A DNA stretch of 45,868 nt. It comes from Treponema sp. GTDB taxonomy: Bacteria > Spirochaetota > Spirochaetia > Treponematales > Breznakiellaceae. Below the pieces are notes generated by a model. It was not told the origin of the DNA, searched no databases, and saw only the letters and a program-made list of their open reading frames with translations. Where the stretch lies: the NCBI GenBank assembly GCA_031258005.1, contig JAIRNP010000101.1:1-45868 (forward strand). The letters run 5' to 3'. Below, in pieces: positions 8,182 to 16,565 of the stretch. Position 1 is the first letter of the stretch, and every line of letters begins with the position of its first letter. Both the position numbers and the translations under genes were made by a program.

Positions 8182-9462
8182 ATGACAAAAGCTGATATTA
8201 TCAAAACCGCCTTCCGAGTGTGGGGGCGGACGCTGTACCAATCAACGAGCCTCTCTGATATTGCCCATGCACTAGGGGTGAGTAAATCCGCATTATACCG
8301 GCATTTCAAAAGCAAACAGGCCCTCCTAGCGGCAATGTATGAACGGTTTTTTGATGACTATGCGGCATTTACCAGGCTGCAGCACCATAAGGCCCAGGCA
8401 ATTCAGGATAAACGGGAACGGCTTTTTATCATGATGCGGATCGTCCTTGAGTATTATGTTCGGAACCGGGACGCTTTTATTTTTTCCCTGTTTCTCGTAT
8501 ATGGTAATCAGCATCTGGAGCATATGGTAAGTTCCATGCGTTCTCGCGGACTTGATATGGGGGAATTCCCCTGTATCAAAGAGGGAAATTCATCTTATCC
8601 ATCCCATACCCAGTTAGTTATCGCCAGTTTGATTTTTTTTGTAGCCTATTTCCATAAATACGATCATCCCGGCGAAGAGGCCCCTTCGGATGCACAGGTT
8701 CGGCAGTTCATAGGGTGGGTGGAAGAAAAAATAGCCTGTGGTTTGGGCTTATATCAGGAGACCATAGCGGCTCTGGATTTTGAAAACCTGGAAGGCCGCT
8801 TTGCTGAAGGGGCGCTTCGATTCACTAGCGCTACACCTGCTCAGGATAGGCAGGGATTCGATAAAAAATATAAAAAAAATGAAGATGGCAGCCTATTAAA
8901 GGCAATCGCTACCGTGATGGCTGAGGCAGGCCCCTGGAACGTCTCGATGGATATGGCGGCCCGCCGTGCGGGGTTATCCAAAAGCGGACTCTATTCCCAT
9001 TTCAAGAACAAGCAGGATATGATCCAGCACGTATTCATCGGAGAATTCAAGCGGATCCTCAGGTACGCCCAAGGGGGCCTTACCTTGTCCACGGTTCCCG
9101 AGGAACAACTGTACCTGGTGATCCTGTCTATCGTGGATTGTCTTCGTTCCCACCCTGAAATCTTGGAGGCTATAGACTGGCTCCGCACCCGGCGCTTGAG
9201 TATCGATTCAGAGCCACCGGAGGTACTGCAAATTTTTTCAGCCATCCCCCTCAAACCTGAAGGCCTTATAACCGAGCAAATCGGGCATCTGATCCTCTTC
9301 CTGATCATCAATACCCTGATGCGCTGTCCTCGGGGTATGGCTTACCCGGAACTGCCCAACGAGAGTATCCGGATTTTGTACCGGTTCATTGCTTTGGGGA
9401 TCCCCCCCCCCCCCCGGAGAGGGCGAGAAGGCGCCGCAGGATCAGGGGATGGTATTACATGA
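8182..9462 (+). CDS. Double TetR-family transcriptional regulator
   Basis: The 426-residue protein contains two TetR DNA-binding domains. The first (residues 5-50) has STSLSDIAHALGVSKSALYRHFKSK. The second (about 235-285) has WNVSMDMAARRAGLSKSGLYSHFKNK. Each is followed by its own helical region. TetR proteins normally have one such domain, are about 200 residues long and act as dimers, so this looks like a covalent dimer made by duplication and divergence. It precedes a TolC-adaptor-RND operon, which TetR repressors often control. A C14 tract lies in the last 20 codons; gain or loss of one C would replace the C-terminal tail (EGAAGSGDGIT) with other sequence but leave both DNA-binding domains intact. 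Ribosome binding site is weak. Confidence 0.9.
   Translation: MTKADIIKTAFRVWGRTLYQSTSLSDIAHALGVSKSALYRHFKSKQALLAAMYERFFDDYAAFTRLQHHKAQAIQDKRERLFIMMRIVLEYYVRNRDAFIFSLFLVYGNQHLEHMVSSMRSRGLDMGEFPCIKEGNSSYPSHTQLVIASLIFFVAYFHKYDHPGEEAPSDAQVRQFIGWVEEKIACGLGLYQETIAALDFENLEGRFAEGALRFTSATPAQDRQGFDKKYKKNEDGSLLKAIATVMAEAGPWNVSMDMAARRAGLSKSGLYSHFKNKQDMIQHVFIGEFKRILRYAQGGLTLSTVPEEQLYLVILSIVDCLRSHPEILEAIDWLRTRRLSIDSEPPEVLQIFSAIPLKPEGLITEQIGHLILFLIINTLMRCPRGMAYPELPNESIRILYRFIALGIPPPPRRGREGAAGSGDGIT
9402..9415 (+). repeat. 14-base C homopolymer tract in the tetR 3' end
   Basis: Fourteen consecutive C encode the proline run at the end of the double TetR. With one C fewer the frame would read about 26 further residues to a stop in TATATAG near 9487. 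With one more it would run about 40 residues, to near 9540. Such tracts are classic slipped-strand sites. The effect on repressor function is not predictable from the sequence. Confidence 0.9.
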
Positions 9463-9515
9463 ATCACATAGGGTATACTCAACTATATAGCAATAAACGG
9501 CAAGAAGCCGTAACA

Positions 9516-9535
9516 GGCCGCGCAGTATGCGGGCC
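9516..9535. repeat. Bulged hairpin upstream of tolC-like gene
   Basis: GGCCGCGCA and TGCGGGCC can pair with one bulge around a GTA loop, about 75 bases before the TolC-like start. It could be an attenuator or a protein site; no T-run follows. Confidence 0.3.
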
Positions 9536-9608
9536 TTCATAGTGCGGTTGGCCGAACCATTCGGTGTTTAACCACGTTTGGTCTGGTCAAGTAAGAAGGA
9601 GTCTTAGT

Positions 9609-11084
9609 ATGATCCACAGCCTTTATGTCCAGGGTTGGTTTTCGGCCAGAACCCGGGCGCCCGGCGCCGGATGGCGGAGCTTAGGTCCGCCAGTCATCCT
9701 TGCGGTATGTTTCCTTTGGAGGGTCCCCCTCTTTAGCCAAGAAGTCCGTACCATTTCCCCAGAGGAAGCAGTGGACTTGGCGGTCAAAAACAACCTGAGC
9801 CTAGAATCTTCCCGGATAAATACGGCCACCAAGAAACGTAAAGCCGACACTGCCTGGAACGTGTTTATTCCCACCGTGGATATAGGGGGGAGTTTGGGCA
9901 GGTTAAACGAGAAACCTGTAGCAACGGTGCTTCCTTTGCCTGATACCATGGGAGGGCCTATTTCCATGGGTGGCGGCTATCAGTGGCGTTTGTCTGGTTC
10001 CCTCCAGATCGCTTTGAACCTGAACTTCGCCCTCTTGGAGGGGATGCGGAACCTGCGCCTGGAATATGAGAGCGGCCTTATTACCTACGAAAAGGCCAAG
10101 GCCCAGCTTGAACGGGATGTACGGAAATCCTACTATCAGATGCTCCTGGTCCAAGAAAACATTGCCCTGTTACGGGAAAATTTCGCGGCTGCAGAACAGC
10201 GGGTAGAGATAGCCCAGGCCAATTACCGGGCAGGGCAGGCCCCGGAACTGACTTTGCTCCAAGCCCAGGTCGCCCGGGAAAACCTGAAACCCAGCATCGA
10301 TCAGGCGGAAAACGGCTTGAAAGTGAGTATGGCCCAATTTGCTATGAACCTGGGTCTTCCCTACGATACCCTGTTTGCCCTTATCCCTTTGGATGATGCT
10401 ACCTCCTTCATTCCCCTGGATGTGGCAGACCTTATCTCCCAAGCGGCCAATGGAAAACCGGATATTCAAGAACTCAGGCAGAACATCTTGATCCTGGAAA
10501 GTACCCGGAAAAAAACCTTTTATCAGATTTTTACCCCTACGTTATCCCTGAGTTGGAACGCGGATCCTGCCTTTCAAGGGGATCCCTGGAAGGATTCCTG
10601 GTTTATGGAAGACGGCTGGAAACAGCAGTCCGGTATGTTCCGTCTCGGCTTGACCTTCCGGCTGAACGGCCTCTTGCCGTGGAGTACCGAGGCCCAGGGC
10701 CTCAAGGACCTGGATGAGACCCTTTCCAGTCTCAACATCGGCCTTGCCCAGGCCATCCGGGGTACAGAACTGGAGATGTACAACACGGTTTTATCCCTGG
10801 AACAAACCCGGGCCACTGCAGAAGCGCAACGGCTCACCGTGGATTTGGCAGAGCGGACCTACCGCTTAACCGAACAAGCCTACCGGGCCGGGTTGAACGA
10901 TCTCTTGGAAGTACAGAACGCAGAACTGGAACTACGGAAAGCCCGGATCGGCGTATTGGAACAACAGTTTAATTACCTCCAAGGGCTCATCGATCTGGAA
11001 TACGCCATTGGGGTTTCCTTTGGTACCCTGAACAAGGATCCAGGAAACGCATTTTCAGAACAGGTAAGGGAGCGCGCCGAATGA
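9609..11084 (+). CDS. TolC-family outer membrane efflux protein (BesC-like)
   Basis: I chose the ATG at 9609 (not 9564) because AGAAGGAG sits eight bases before it; the product is about 491 residues. An N-terminal hydrophobic stretch (PPVILAVCFLWRVPLFSQ) acts as signal peptide, followed by TISPEEAVDLAVKNNLSLES, the typical opening of the outer membrane efflux repeat. Two OEP repeats follow, each with long coiled-coil helices (e.g. AAEQRVEIAQANYRAGQAPE and TEQAYRAGLNDLLEVQNAELEL). It should form the trimeric exit duct of the pump. Its stop overlaps the adaptor start by ATGA. Gene order TolC-adaptor-RND matches Borrelia besC-besA-besB. Confidence 0.9.
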   Translation: MIHSLYVQGWFSARTRAPGAGWRSLGPPVILAVCFLWRVPLFSQEVRTISPEEAVDLAVKNNLSLESSRINTATKKRKADTAWNVFIPTVDIGGSLGRLNEKPVATVLPLPDTMGGPISMGGGYQWRLSGSLQIALNLNFALLEGMRNLRLEYESGLITYEKAKAQLERDVRKSYYQMLLVQENIALLRENFAAAEQRVEIAQANYRAGQAPELTLLQAQVARENLKPSIDQAENGLKVSMAQFAMNLGLPYDTLFALIPLDDATSFIPLDVADLISQAANGKPDIQELRQNILILESTRKKTFYQIFTPTLSLSWNADPAFQGDPWKDSWFMEDGWKQQSGMFRLGLTFRLNGLLPWSTEAQGLKDLDETLSSLNIGLAQAIRGTELEMYNTVLSLEQTRATAEAQRLTVDLAERTYRLTEQAYRAGLNDLLEVQNAELELRKARIGVLEQQFNYLQGLIDLEYAIGVSFGTLNKDPGNAFSEQVRERAE

Positions 11085-12037
11085 AACCTAGTATCATTAC
11101 CCCCTTTTTTCTTCTCTTAATATTACTGAGTACCGCCCTGAGTTTCACCGCCTGTAACCAGGGGAAGAAGACCGACCCGGAAGCGGCTCAGGCCGCCCCA
11201 GACATCCCGATTTTCGCGGTGAATACCACCACGGCGGTTCAAGGCCAAATCCGGGATTACCTCGCCCTTTCCGGGGATATCGTGTCAGGCACCACGGTGG
11301 ATGCTTTTTCGGATGTGGCCGGGAAGATCACCCGGCTCTACGTCTCTATCGGTCAACGGGTTTCCCGGAACCAAGCCATAGCCGAGGTTGACCCCTCCCG
11401 TCCGGGGATGAACTACCTTCCGGGCGTAACCCGGGCCCCTATTGCCGGAACCATCGTGTCCCTCCCTGCCCAGGTGGGGATGACCATAAGCCAGAGCTCG
11501 CCCCTTGCCCGGATCGCCGGCGGGAACGCCCTGGAGTTGCGGGTCTATGTAGCGGAACGGTTTATTTCTAAGATCGCCTTGCGGCAGCCTTGTGAAATTA
11601 CCCTGGACGCATATCCCGGTGAACTGTTCCGGGGCAGCGTTGTCGAGATAAGTCCCGTGGTGGATCCTGCTTCCCGAACCATGGAGGTGAAGATCAACGT
11701 GGAGAACCGTAATGCCCAACTCAAATCGGGGATGTTCGCCAAGGTTAAGATCGTTACCGAGCGGAAGGACCGCATTGTCAAGCTCCCTGCAGGCGCGCTG
11801 GTACAGCGTTTCGGGAAAACCTATGTGTTTACCGCAGAGACGGATCCCGCGGATCCCGCCTTCAGGGTAGCCCGCCAGAAAGTGGTGGTTCCAGGAATCC
11901 TTGTGGACGGGGTAGCGGAAATCCAAGAGGGACTTGCCCCAGACGAAGAGGTGATTATCCGAGGCCAAACCCTCCTTGAGGATGGGTCCCGGATCAATGT
12001 AATCGACCGGGTTGCGCCTTTAAGCGACACGAACTAG
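11081..12037 (+). CDS. RND periplasmic adaptor (membrane fusion) lipoprotein, hairpin-less (BesA-like)
   Basis: The 318-residue product has an N-terminal hydrophobic helix ending in FTAC, a probable lipoprotein site. Next come a lipoyl half-motif (VAGKITRLYVSIGQRVSRNQAIAEV), a very short link (about 15 residues) and the second lipoyl half (APIAGTIVSLPAQVG). A beta-barrel domain (GSVVEISPVVDPASRTMEVK, GMFAKVKI) and a membrane-proximal region complete it. Usual adaptors carry a coiled-coil hairpin of 60 or more residues between the lipoyl halves; it is missing here. Borrelia BesA is a known adaptor of this atypical kind. Start overlaps the TolC stop (ATGA), so the two are translationally coupled. 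Confidence 0.9.
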   Translation: MKPSIITPFFLLLILLSTALSFTACNQGKKTDPEAAQAAPDIPIFAVNTTTAVQGQIRDYLALSGDIVSGTTVDAFSDVAGKITRLYVSIGQRVSRNQAIAEVDPSRPGMNYLPGVTRAPIAGTIVSLPAQVGMTISQSSPLARIAGGNALELRVYVAERFISKIALRQPCEITLDAYPGELFRGSVVEISPVVDPASRTMEVKINVENRNAQLKSGMFAKVKIVTERKDRIVKLPAGALVQRFGKTYVFTAETDPADPAFRVARQKVVVPGILVDGVAEIQEGLAPDEEVIIRGQTLLEDGSRINVIDRVAPLSDTN

Positions 12038-12051
12038 GAGTAATAAAAAAC

Positions 12052-15000
12052 ATGAGTCTTGCAAAAACAGCAGTTTCACGGCCCACCACGATATTTATCA
12101 TCTTTATGCTGCTTATCGGCTTGGGGGTATTTGCCATGCTTAATCTCCCGATTGATCTGTTCCCGGAGATTAACCCTCCGTACCTGGTGGTGGTTACCAC
12201 CTATACCGGAGCAGGCCCGGAAGAGGTGGAACGTTCCGTAAGCCGGGTTTTAGAGGCGGCCCTTTCCGGGGTTTCGAGCCTTGAAAAAGTAACTTCCACC
12301 TCATCCAAGGGTTCCAGCATGGTTATAATGGAATTTACCTATGGGACCGATCTGGCGGATGCGTCTAATTCCGTCCGAGACGCCCTGGAACGGGTGCGGA
12401 ACTATATGCCCACCGAGGCAGATAGCCCGATGATCTTCCGTTTTGATCCGTCTATGATCCCCATCATGGGTCTTATGGTAACGGGAAACCGTTCTCCAGA
12501 AGAATTGCGGGAACTGGCAGAGGATACCATTGTTCCCCGGATTGAACAGACTCCGGGGGTAGCCACTGCCAGCGTGAACGGAGGCCGGGAGAAGATCATC
12601 CGGGTGGAGATACCCCAATCCCGGCTTGAAGCCTACGGCCTTACCGTAACCCAGATGCAGCAGATGCTGTCTTCCCAGAATATGCAGGTTGCCGCAGGAA
12701 CCATCACCGAAGGGGGGCTTTCCTATATTCTTACCACCATGGGGGAATATACCTCCCTGGAGCAGATCCGCAACACGGTAATTTCCTATAAAGGCGGCGG
12801 CGTGGTGAACGGGGAGATGCAGTTGCCCCGAACCGTGTTCCTCCGGGACGTGGCCAATGTCATAGACGGCTACCGGGATGAGGAGAGTACGGTCTTCGTG
12901 AACGGGACGCCTGCGGTGATGATGCAGGTCCAGAAACAGAGCGGCAAGAATTCGGTCCAGACCGCCCGGAATTTACGGGAACGATTGGAAAAGATGACCC
13001 GGGAGCTTCCCCAGGACATCAAGATTACCGAGCTCTTCAATACGACCGACCAAATAGAAAATTCCCTGAACCAGGTTACCTCCACCGCGGTTTCCGGGGC
13101 GCTCCTTGCGGTGTTGATCCTCTTCATTTTCCTCAGGTCCATCAAGCCCACCCTCATCATCGGTATCAGCATCCCCATATCCCTTATCGTTACCTTGATG
13201 GTGATGTACTTTGCCGGCCTGACCCTGAACCTGATGACCATGGCAGGACTCGTGCTGGGCATAGGCATGTTGGTGGATAATTCCATCGTGATCCTCGAAA
13301 ACATCTACCGGTATCGGGAAAAAGGCTCTAAGCTCCAGGCCGCCGCGGTCTTAGGTGCCCAGGAGATGATTGTGGCCATCATCGCTTCGACCCTCACTAC
13401 CATCTGTGTATTCGCCCCTCTGGTGGCCTTTCAAGGGCTGTTGGAAATGGCAGGAGAAATGTTTGCAGGCCTTGCCTTTACCGTGGTGATTTCCCTGGCT
13501 ATTTCCCTCATTACCGCCATCGTACTGGTTCCTGTGCTTTCAAGTCATTACCTCCCCTTGGTTACCCGGAAGCAGAAACCCCTCCGGGGCCCCCTGGTGG
13601 TGCTTGACCGGGCCTTTGAAGGCTTTTTTAACCGGCTTGATGCATCCTACCGTTGGGCAGTGGATAAGGTCCTGCGGTATAAACTCGTGGTTATCCTCCT
13701 TTTGCTGGGGCTTTTTGGGGGAAGCATATTTATGATCCCCCGGATAGGCTGGGTCTTCATGCCTGAACAGGCTGCGGACTCGGTTTCCATCAACGTAACC
13801 CTTCCCATGGGTTCCCCTTTACCTGAGACCGAAGCCATATTGCAGCGGGTCCAGGCCATCGTGGAAAAGGAAGTCCAGGGCTATGAACGGCTCGTGCTGA
13901 ACGCCGGAGGGGGCGGTATGATGGGTTCGGGAGGCAGCAGCAATACCGGGTCCTTGCGGATAAACTTGCCGGAATTTGATAAACGCATTGACAGCGCGGA
14001 TACCATCAAGACCAAAATGCGCAGCCATTTCAACGAATTCCCTGGGGTGTCCTTTGCCTTCGGCGGCGGGGGTATGGGTATGGGGAGCGGAAACCCGATT
14101 GATATTGTGATCCGGACCGATGACTTGGTGAAAGGTAAGGGCATTGCAGAAAAAATAGCAGCGCTTCTGCGGGAGCGGATTCCCGAAGCCCGGGAACCCC
14201 GGGTTGACCTTGAGGATGGGTTGCCTCAAATCGAGATTGAAATTGATAGGGATAGGCTCTACGCTCTGGGACTCAATACCTACACCGTAGGGAACGAAAT
14301 CAAGGCTGCGGTAGACGGTATCACCGCCACCCGGTACAAGAGCAGCGGACACGACTACGATGTGGTGCTGGTCTTGGCCGAAGCGGACCGGAGTACCCGG
14401 CCTGCGCTGGATCATATCTTCGTAAACAGCCAGGTAGCAGGCAGAGTGCCCCTGTCCAACTTCGCCTCCTACCAGGAAGGAACCGGGCCCATGACCATCA
14501 GACGGGAAAATCAAAGCCGGGTTATCCACGTAACCGCAGGGGCCGTGCCCGGTACGAAGATAAACCTCCTTGAAAGTCAGGTCCGTGCCCTGATTACCGC
14601 AGAAATCCCCGCAGAGGATGATGTGATCATCGAATACGCCGGGGATAATGCGGAGATGATGCGGATGATGAGCCGGTTTGTGCTTATCATGGTGGTGGCG
14701 GTGTTCCTGGTCTTCGGGGTCATGGCCAGCCTTTTTGAATCCTTCAAGGATCCTTTCATCATCATTTTCACTATACCCCTCTCGGTGATAGGGATTGTAG
14801 CGATTTACCTCATCACCGGCACCACCTTTAACATCCTCACCGCGGTAGGGCTTTTGGTCCTCATGGGGGTTATCGTAAATAACGGTATCGTCTTGGTAGA
14901 TTACACCAACTTGCTCCGCAAGCGGGGGCTTTCCCTGCATCAGGCTTGTGTAGAAGCAGCGGGGAACCGGCTTAGGCCCATCCTCATGACCACCTTGACC

Positions 15001-15306
15001 ACGATTCTGGGCTTAGTCCCTATGGCTTTTTTCCCGGGAGAAGGTTCGGAACTGGTGGCCCCCATCGGCAAAACCGTGCTGGGAGGCTTGTCTTTCGGCA
15101 CCTTGATGACCTTGTTCCTCATGCCTACGACTTATGCGATCATGAATAAGCGTTCCGACGAGCGCAAGGCCAGGGCGGAAGCCCGCAGGGAACGGATCGC
15201 CGCAGGGATAAGCAAGAAACAGGCCCGGGTCCAAAGCGTTCAGTCCGCTAAGACTGGAATTCCCCTGGGCCAATCGTGGTCCGGGGAGGCAGGAGCAGGA
15301 TTATGA
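12052..15306 (+). CDS. RND efflux permease (AcrB/BesB-like)
   Basis: The 1084-residue inner membrane transporter has the full RND layout: TM1 near residues 12-32, a large periplasmic loop, TM2-6 with MAGLVLGIGMLVDNSIVILENIYR, a second loop, and TM8-12 with VGLLVLMGVIVNNGIVLVDYTN. The TM4 motif is VDNS rather than the AspAsp of AcrB, as in several HAE1 relatives such as SwrC. The second porter loop has a glycine/methionine-rich insertion (NAGGGGMMGSGG and FGGGGMGMGSG). It exports hydrophobic compounds or metals using the proton gradient; the substrate is unknown. Its last bases overlap the ATG of the PII-like gene. It ends with a basic tail of about 50 residues beyond TM12. Confidence 0.93.
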   Translation: MSLAKTAVSRPTTIFIIFMLLIGLGVFAMLNLPIDLFPEINPPYLVVVTTYTGAGPEEVERSVSRVLEAALSGVSSLEKVTSTSSKGSSMVIMEFTYGTDLADASNSVRDALERVRNYMPTEADSPMIFRFDPSMIPIMGLMVTGNRSPEELRELAEDTIVPRIEQTPGVATASVNGGREKIIRVEIPQSRLEAYGLTVTQMQQMLSSQNMQVAAGTITEGGLSYILTTMGEYTSLEQIRNTVISYKGGGVVNGEMQLPRTVFLRDVANVIDGYRDEESTVFVNGTPAVMMQVQKQSGKNSVQTARNLRERLEKMTRELPQDIKITELFNTTDQIENSLNQVTSTAVSGALLAVLILFIFLRSIKPTLIIGISIPISLIVTLMVMYFAGLTLNLMTMAGLVLGIGMLVDNSIVILENIYRYREKGSKLQAAAVLGAQEMIVAIIASTLTTICVFAPLVAFQGLLEMAGEMFAGLAFTVVISLAISLITAIVLVPVLSSHYLPLVTRKQKPLRGPLVVLDRAFEGFFNRLDASYRWAVDKVLRYKLVVILLLLGLFGGSIFMIPRIGWVFMPEQAADSVSINVTLPMGSPLPETEAILQRVQAIVEKEVQGYERLVLNAGGGGMMGSGGSSNTGSLRINLPEFDKRIDSADTIKTKMRSHFNEFPGVSFAFGGGGMGMGSGNPIDIVIRTDDLVKGKGIAEKIAALLRERIPEAREPRVDLEDGLPQIEIEIDRDRLYALGLNTYTVGNEIKAAVDGITATRYKSSGHDYDVVLVLAEADRSTRPALDHIFVNSQVAGRVPLSNFASYQEGTGPMTIRRENQSRVIHVTAGAVPGTKINLLESQVRALITAEIPAEDDVIIEYAGDNAEMMRMMSRFVLIMVVAVFLVFGVMASLFESFKDPFIIIFTIPLSVIGIVAIYLITGTTFNILTAVGLLVLMGVIVNNGIVLVDYTNLLRKRGLSLHQACVEAAGNRLRPILMTTLTTILGLVPMAFFPGEGSELVAPIGKTVLGGLSFGTLMTLFLMPTTYAIMNKRSDERKARAEARRERIAAGISKKQARVQSVQSAKTGIPLGQSWSGEAGAGL

Positions 15307-15680
15307 TACGGATTGAGATCGTGGCGAACCATTCGGTAGAAGACAACATCATGGAAGCTTTGCAGCATGAAGGGGTCGGCAAGTTTTACACCAAATACCC
15401 CAGCGTATTCGGGGTTGGATCCCGGGGCCCCCGTATGGGGGATGCGATATGGCCTGAGGAAAACTTTGCCCTGGTGATCTGGTGCGAAGCGGAAGAAGCC
15501 CAGGGCATTGAGCGGGCGGTGCAGTCGGTGAAGAAACGTTTCCCCGAGGAGGGGATCAAGTGCTTCCGTCCTCCTGAGGTGGTGATTCCGCCACCGCAGG
15601 TAGTACTGCCTCCGGCTCCATCCCCTTCCGGCTCTGTACCTCCACCGGTGTACTACGGCCCCGAAGAAGAAAACAGCTAA
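15303..15680 (+). CDS. PII-like small signalling protein coupled to the RND pump
   Basis: I chose the ATG at 15303 because it overlaps the permease stop (ATGA) and GGAGGCAGGAG lies just upstream; the product is 125 residues. The first 90 residues read as a ferredoxin-like PII/GlnB-type fold: an opening strand (MIRIEIVANHSVEDNIMEAL), a T-loop-like segment rich in glycine (FGVGSRGPRMGDAIWPEENF), and a second half (ALVIWCEAEEAQGIERAVQSVKKRFPEEGIKCF). The last 30 residues are a proline-rich tail. PII-like proteins often sit beside transporters and regulate them by direct contact after sensing a nucleotide or other ligand (established for several). Regulation of this pump is an inference. Confidence 0.7.
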   Translation: MIRIEIVANHSVEDNIMEALQHEGVGKFYTKYPSVFGVGSRGPRMGDAIWPEENFALVIWCEAEEAQGIERAVQSVKKRFPEEGIKCFRPPEVVIPPPQVVLPPAPSPSGSVPPPVYYGPEEENS

Positions 15681-15693
15681 GCCTCTTTCAATG

Positions 15694-15759
15694 CCCTCTG
15701 AAGTACGTCTGGGAGGACGGGATGCCTCGGCACTCCGCTCCCAAATATGCTTCAGAGGG
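15694..15759. repeat. Large nested hairpin after the efflux operon
   Basis: CCCTCTGAAG and CTTCAGAGGG are perfect 10-base arms about 46 bases apart. Inside them GGGAG and CTCCC can also pair. It lies 14 bases after the PII-like stop and could mark transcript end or a small structured RNA; no strong T-run follows. Confidence 0.45.
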
Positions 15760-15898
15760 ATGGATCGCCTTGATCACCACCCATCCGCCCGGAATCTGGG
15801 GCGATCTGCTTAGCGTTCCTCTATCAGCTCGAGGTATGTTGTTTTTTACGGAAGAAACTTAAGAACCTACTGGAGAGGATAGATCCGCTTATATACCG

Positions 15899-16267
15899 CT
15901 AGCGCGTATTAAGCGCTTTATCCTGATCCTGCATAAGTAAAAGAAGATCTATCTGTTTCAAAATATAGTCTTGGAATTTGGGATCCAATTCTTTATACAG
16001 ACTGACCAGTTTGGTACATTCTTCATCAGGGTTTAGACTGAACATTTCACCTTCCCCTGTTTTAAGCCAGGTTTCATTTACATTAAAGGAAGAACAAATT
16101 AACTTAATAATGCGGTCGTTAGCTTTTCGTTTTTCCACTTCCACTCCTGCAAGATACCCGCTGGAGAGGGAAATTACCCGTGAAAATTGGACCTGAGAAA
16201 GTTTAAGCGCTTCACGAACCTGCTTGATACGACGGTTAACCGTTACTACTATAGAATCATGCTTCAT
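15899..16267 (-). CDS. XRE-family helix-turn-helix regulator
   Basis: The product is 122 residues from MKHDSIVV (residue 7 of the tracked ORF, ATG at 16267). The tracked start at 16285 is also possible. Residues 10-70 form a Cro/CI-type helix-turn-helix: IKQVREALKLSQVQFSRVISLSSGYLAGVEVEKR, then ICSSFNVNETWLKTGEGEMF, a segment typical of phage-like XRE regulators. The C-terminal helix may dimerise. It is convergent with the efflux operon and divergent from the helicase gene 299 bases away. Lower GC than the neighbours hints at a different origin. Targets are unknown. Confidence 0.85.
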   Translation of the reverse strand: MKHDSIVVTVNRRIKQVREALKLSQVQFSRVISLSSGYLAGVEVEKRKANDRIIKLICSSFNVNETWLKTGEGEMFSLNPDEECTKLVSLYKELDPKFQDYILKQIDLLLLMQDQDKALNTR

Positions 16268-16565
16268 TACTTTATCATAATACATACAAATGACGGTTTC
16301 GACAAGCTCGATTTTTCTTTTTTGCCCTTATACCTTGAGACAGTTATCATGCTGGATCCCCTTGCAAAACTAACATCGAACAAGTCCAATGGCAGATTTT
16401 GAAAAAACCTCGTTCTTTAGCGGTAACACGATACCTATAGAACATCGATCCTGTGGCTTCCACAGGGCCTATCCCCTTCCTTCACCAGGACCGGATCGCC
16501 TATACGTCATTGTACTGTAAAAGTCCCTTCCCAATGTTCCCTGCATAAACTATACTGGTTACGCT
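16268..16565. promoter_or_regulatory. Divergent intergenic region between XRE and XPB genes
   Basis: No gene is visible. A TATACT box at 16551-16556 lies ten bases before the helicase ATG, with only a weak -35 (TTCCCA region). No Shine-Dalgarno sequence precedes that ATG, so the helicase transcript may be leaderless. Promoter signals for the XRE gene are not clear. Confidence 0.4.

Noticed and set aside
8049-8315. 88-residue minus ORF antisense to the TetR start
   Set aside because: It lies over the operator and the start of a firmly supported gene and has no domain or ribosome binding site.
13819-14940. 373-residue minus ORF inside the RND permease gene
   Set aside because: Antisense shadow of a strongly conserved permease; rich in His, Gly and Pro as expected from the reversed codons.
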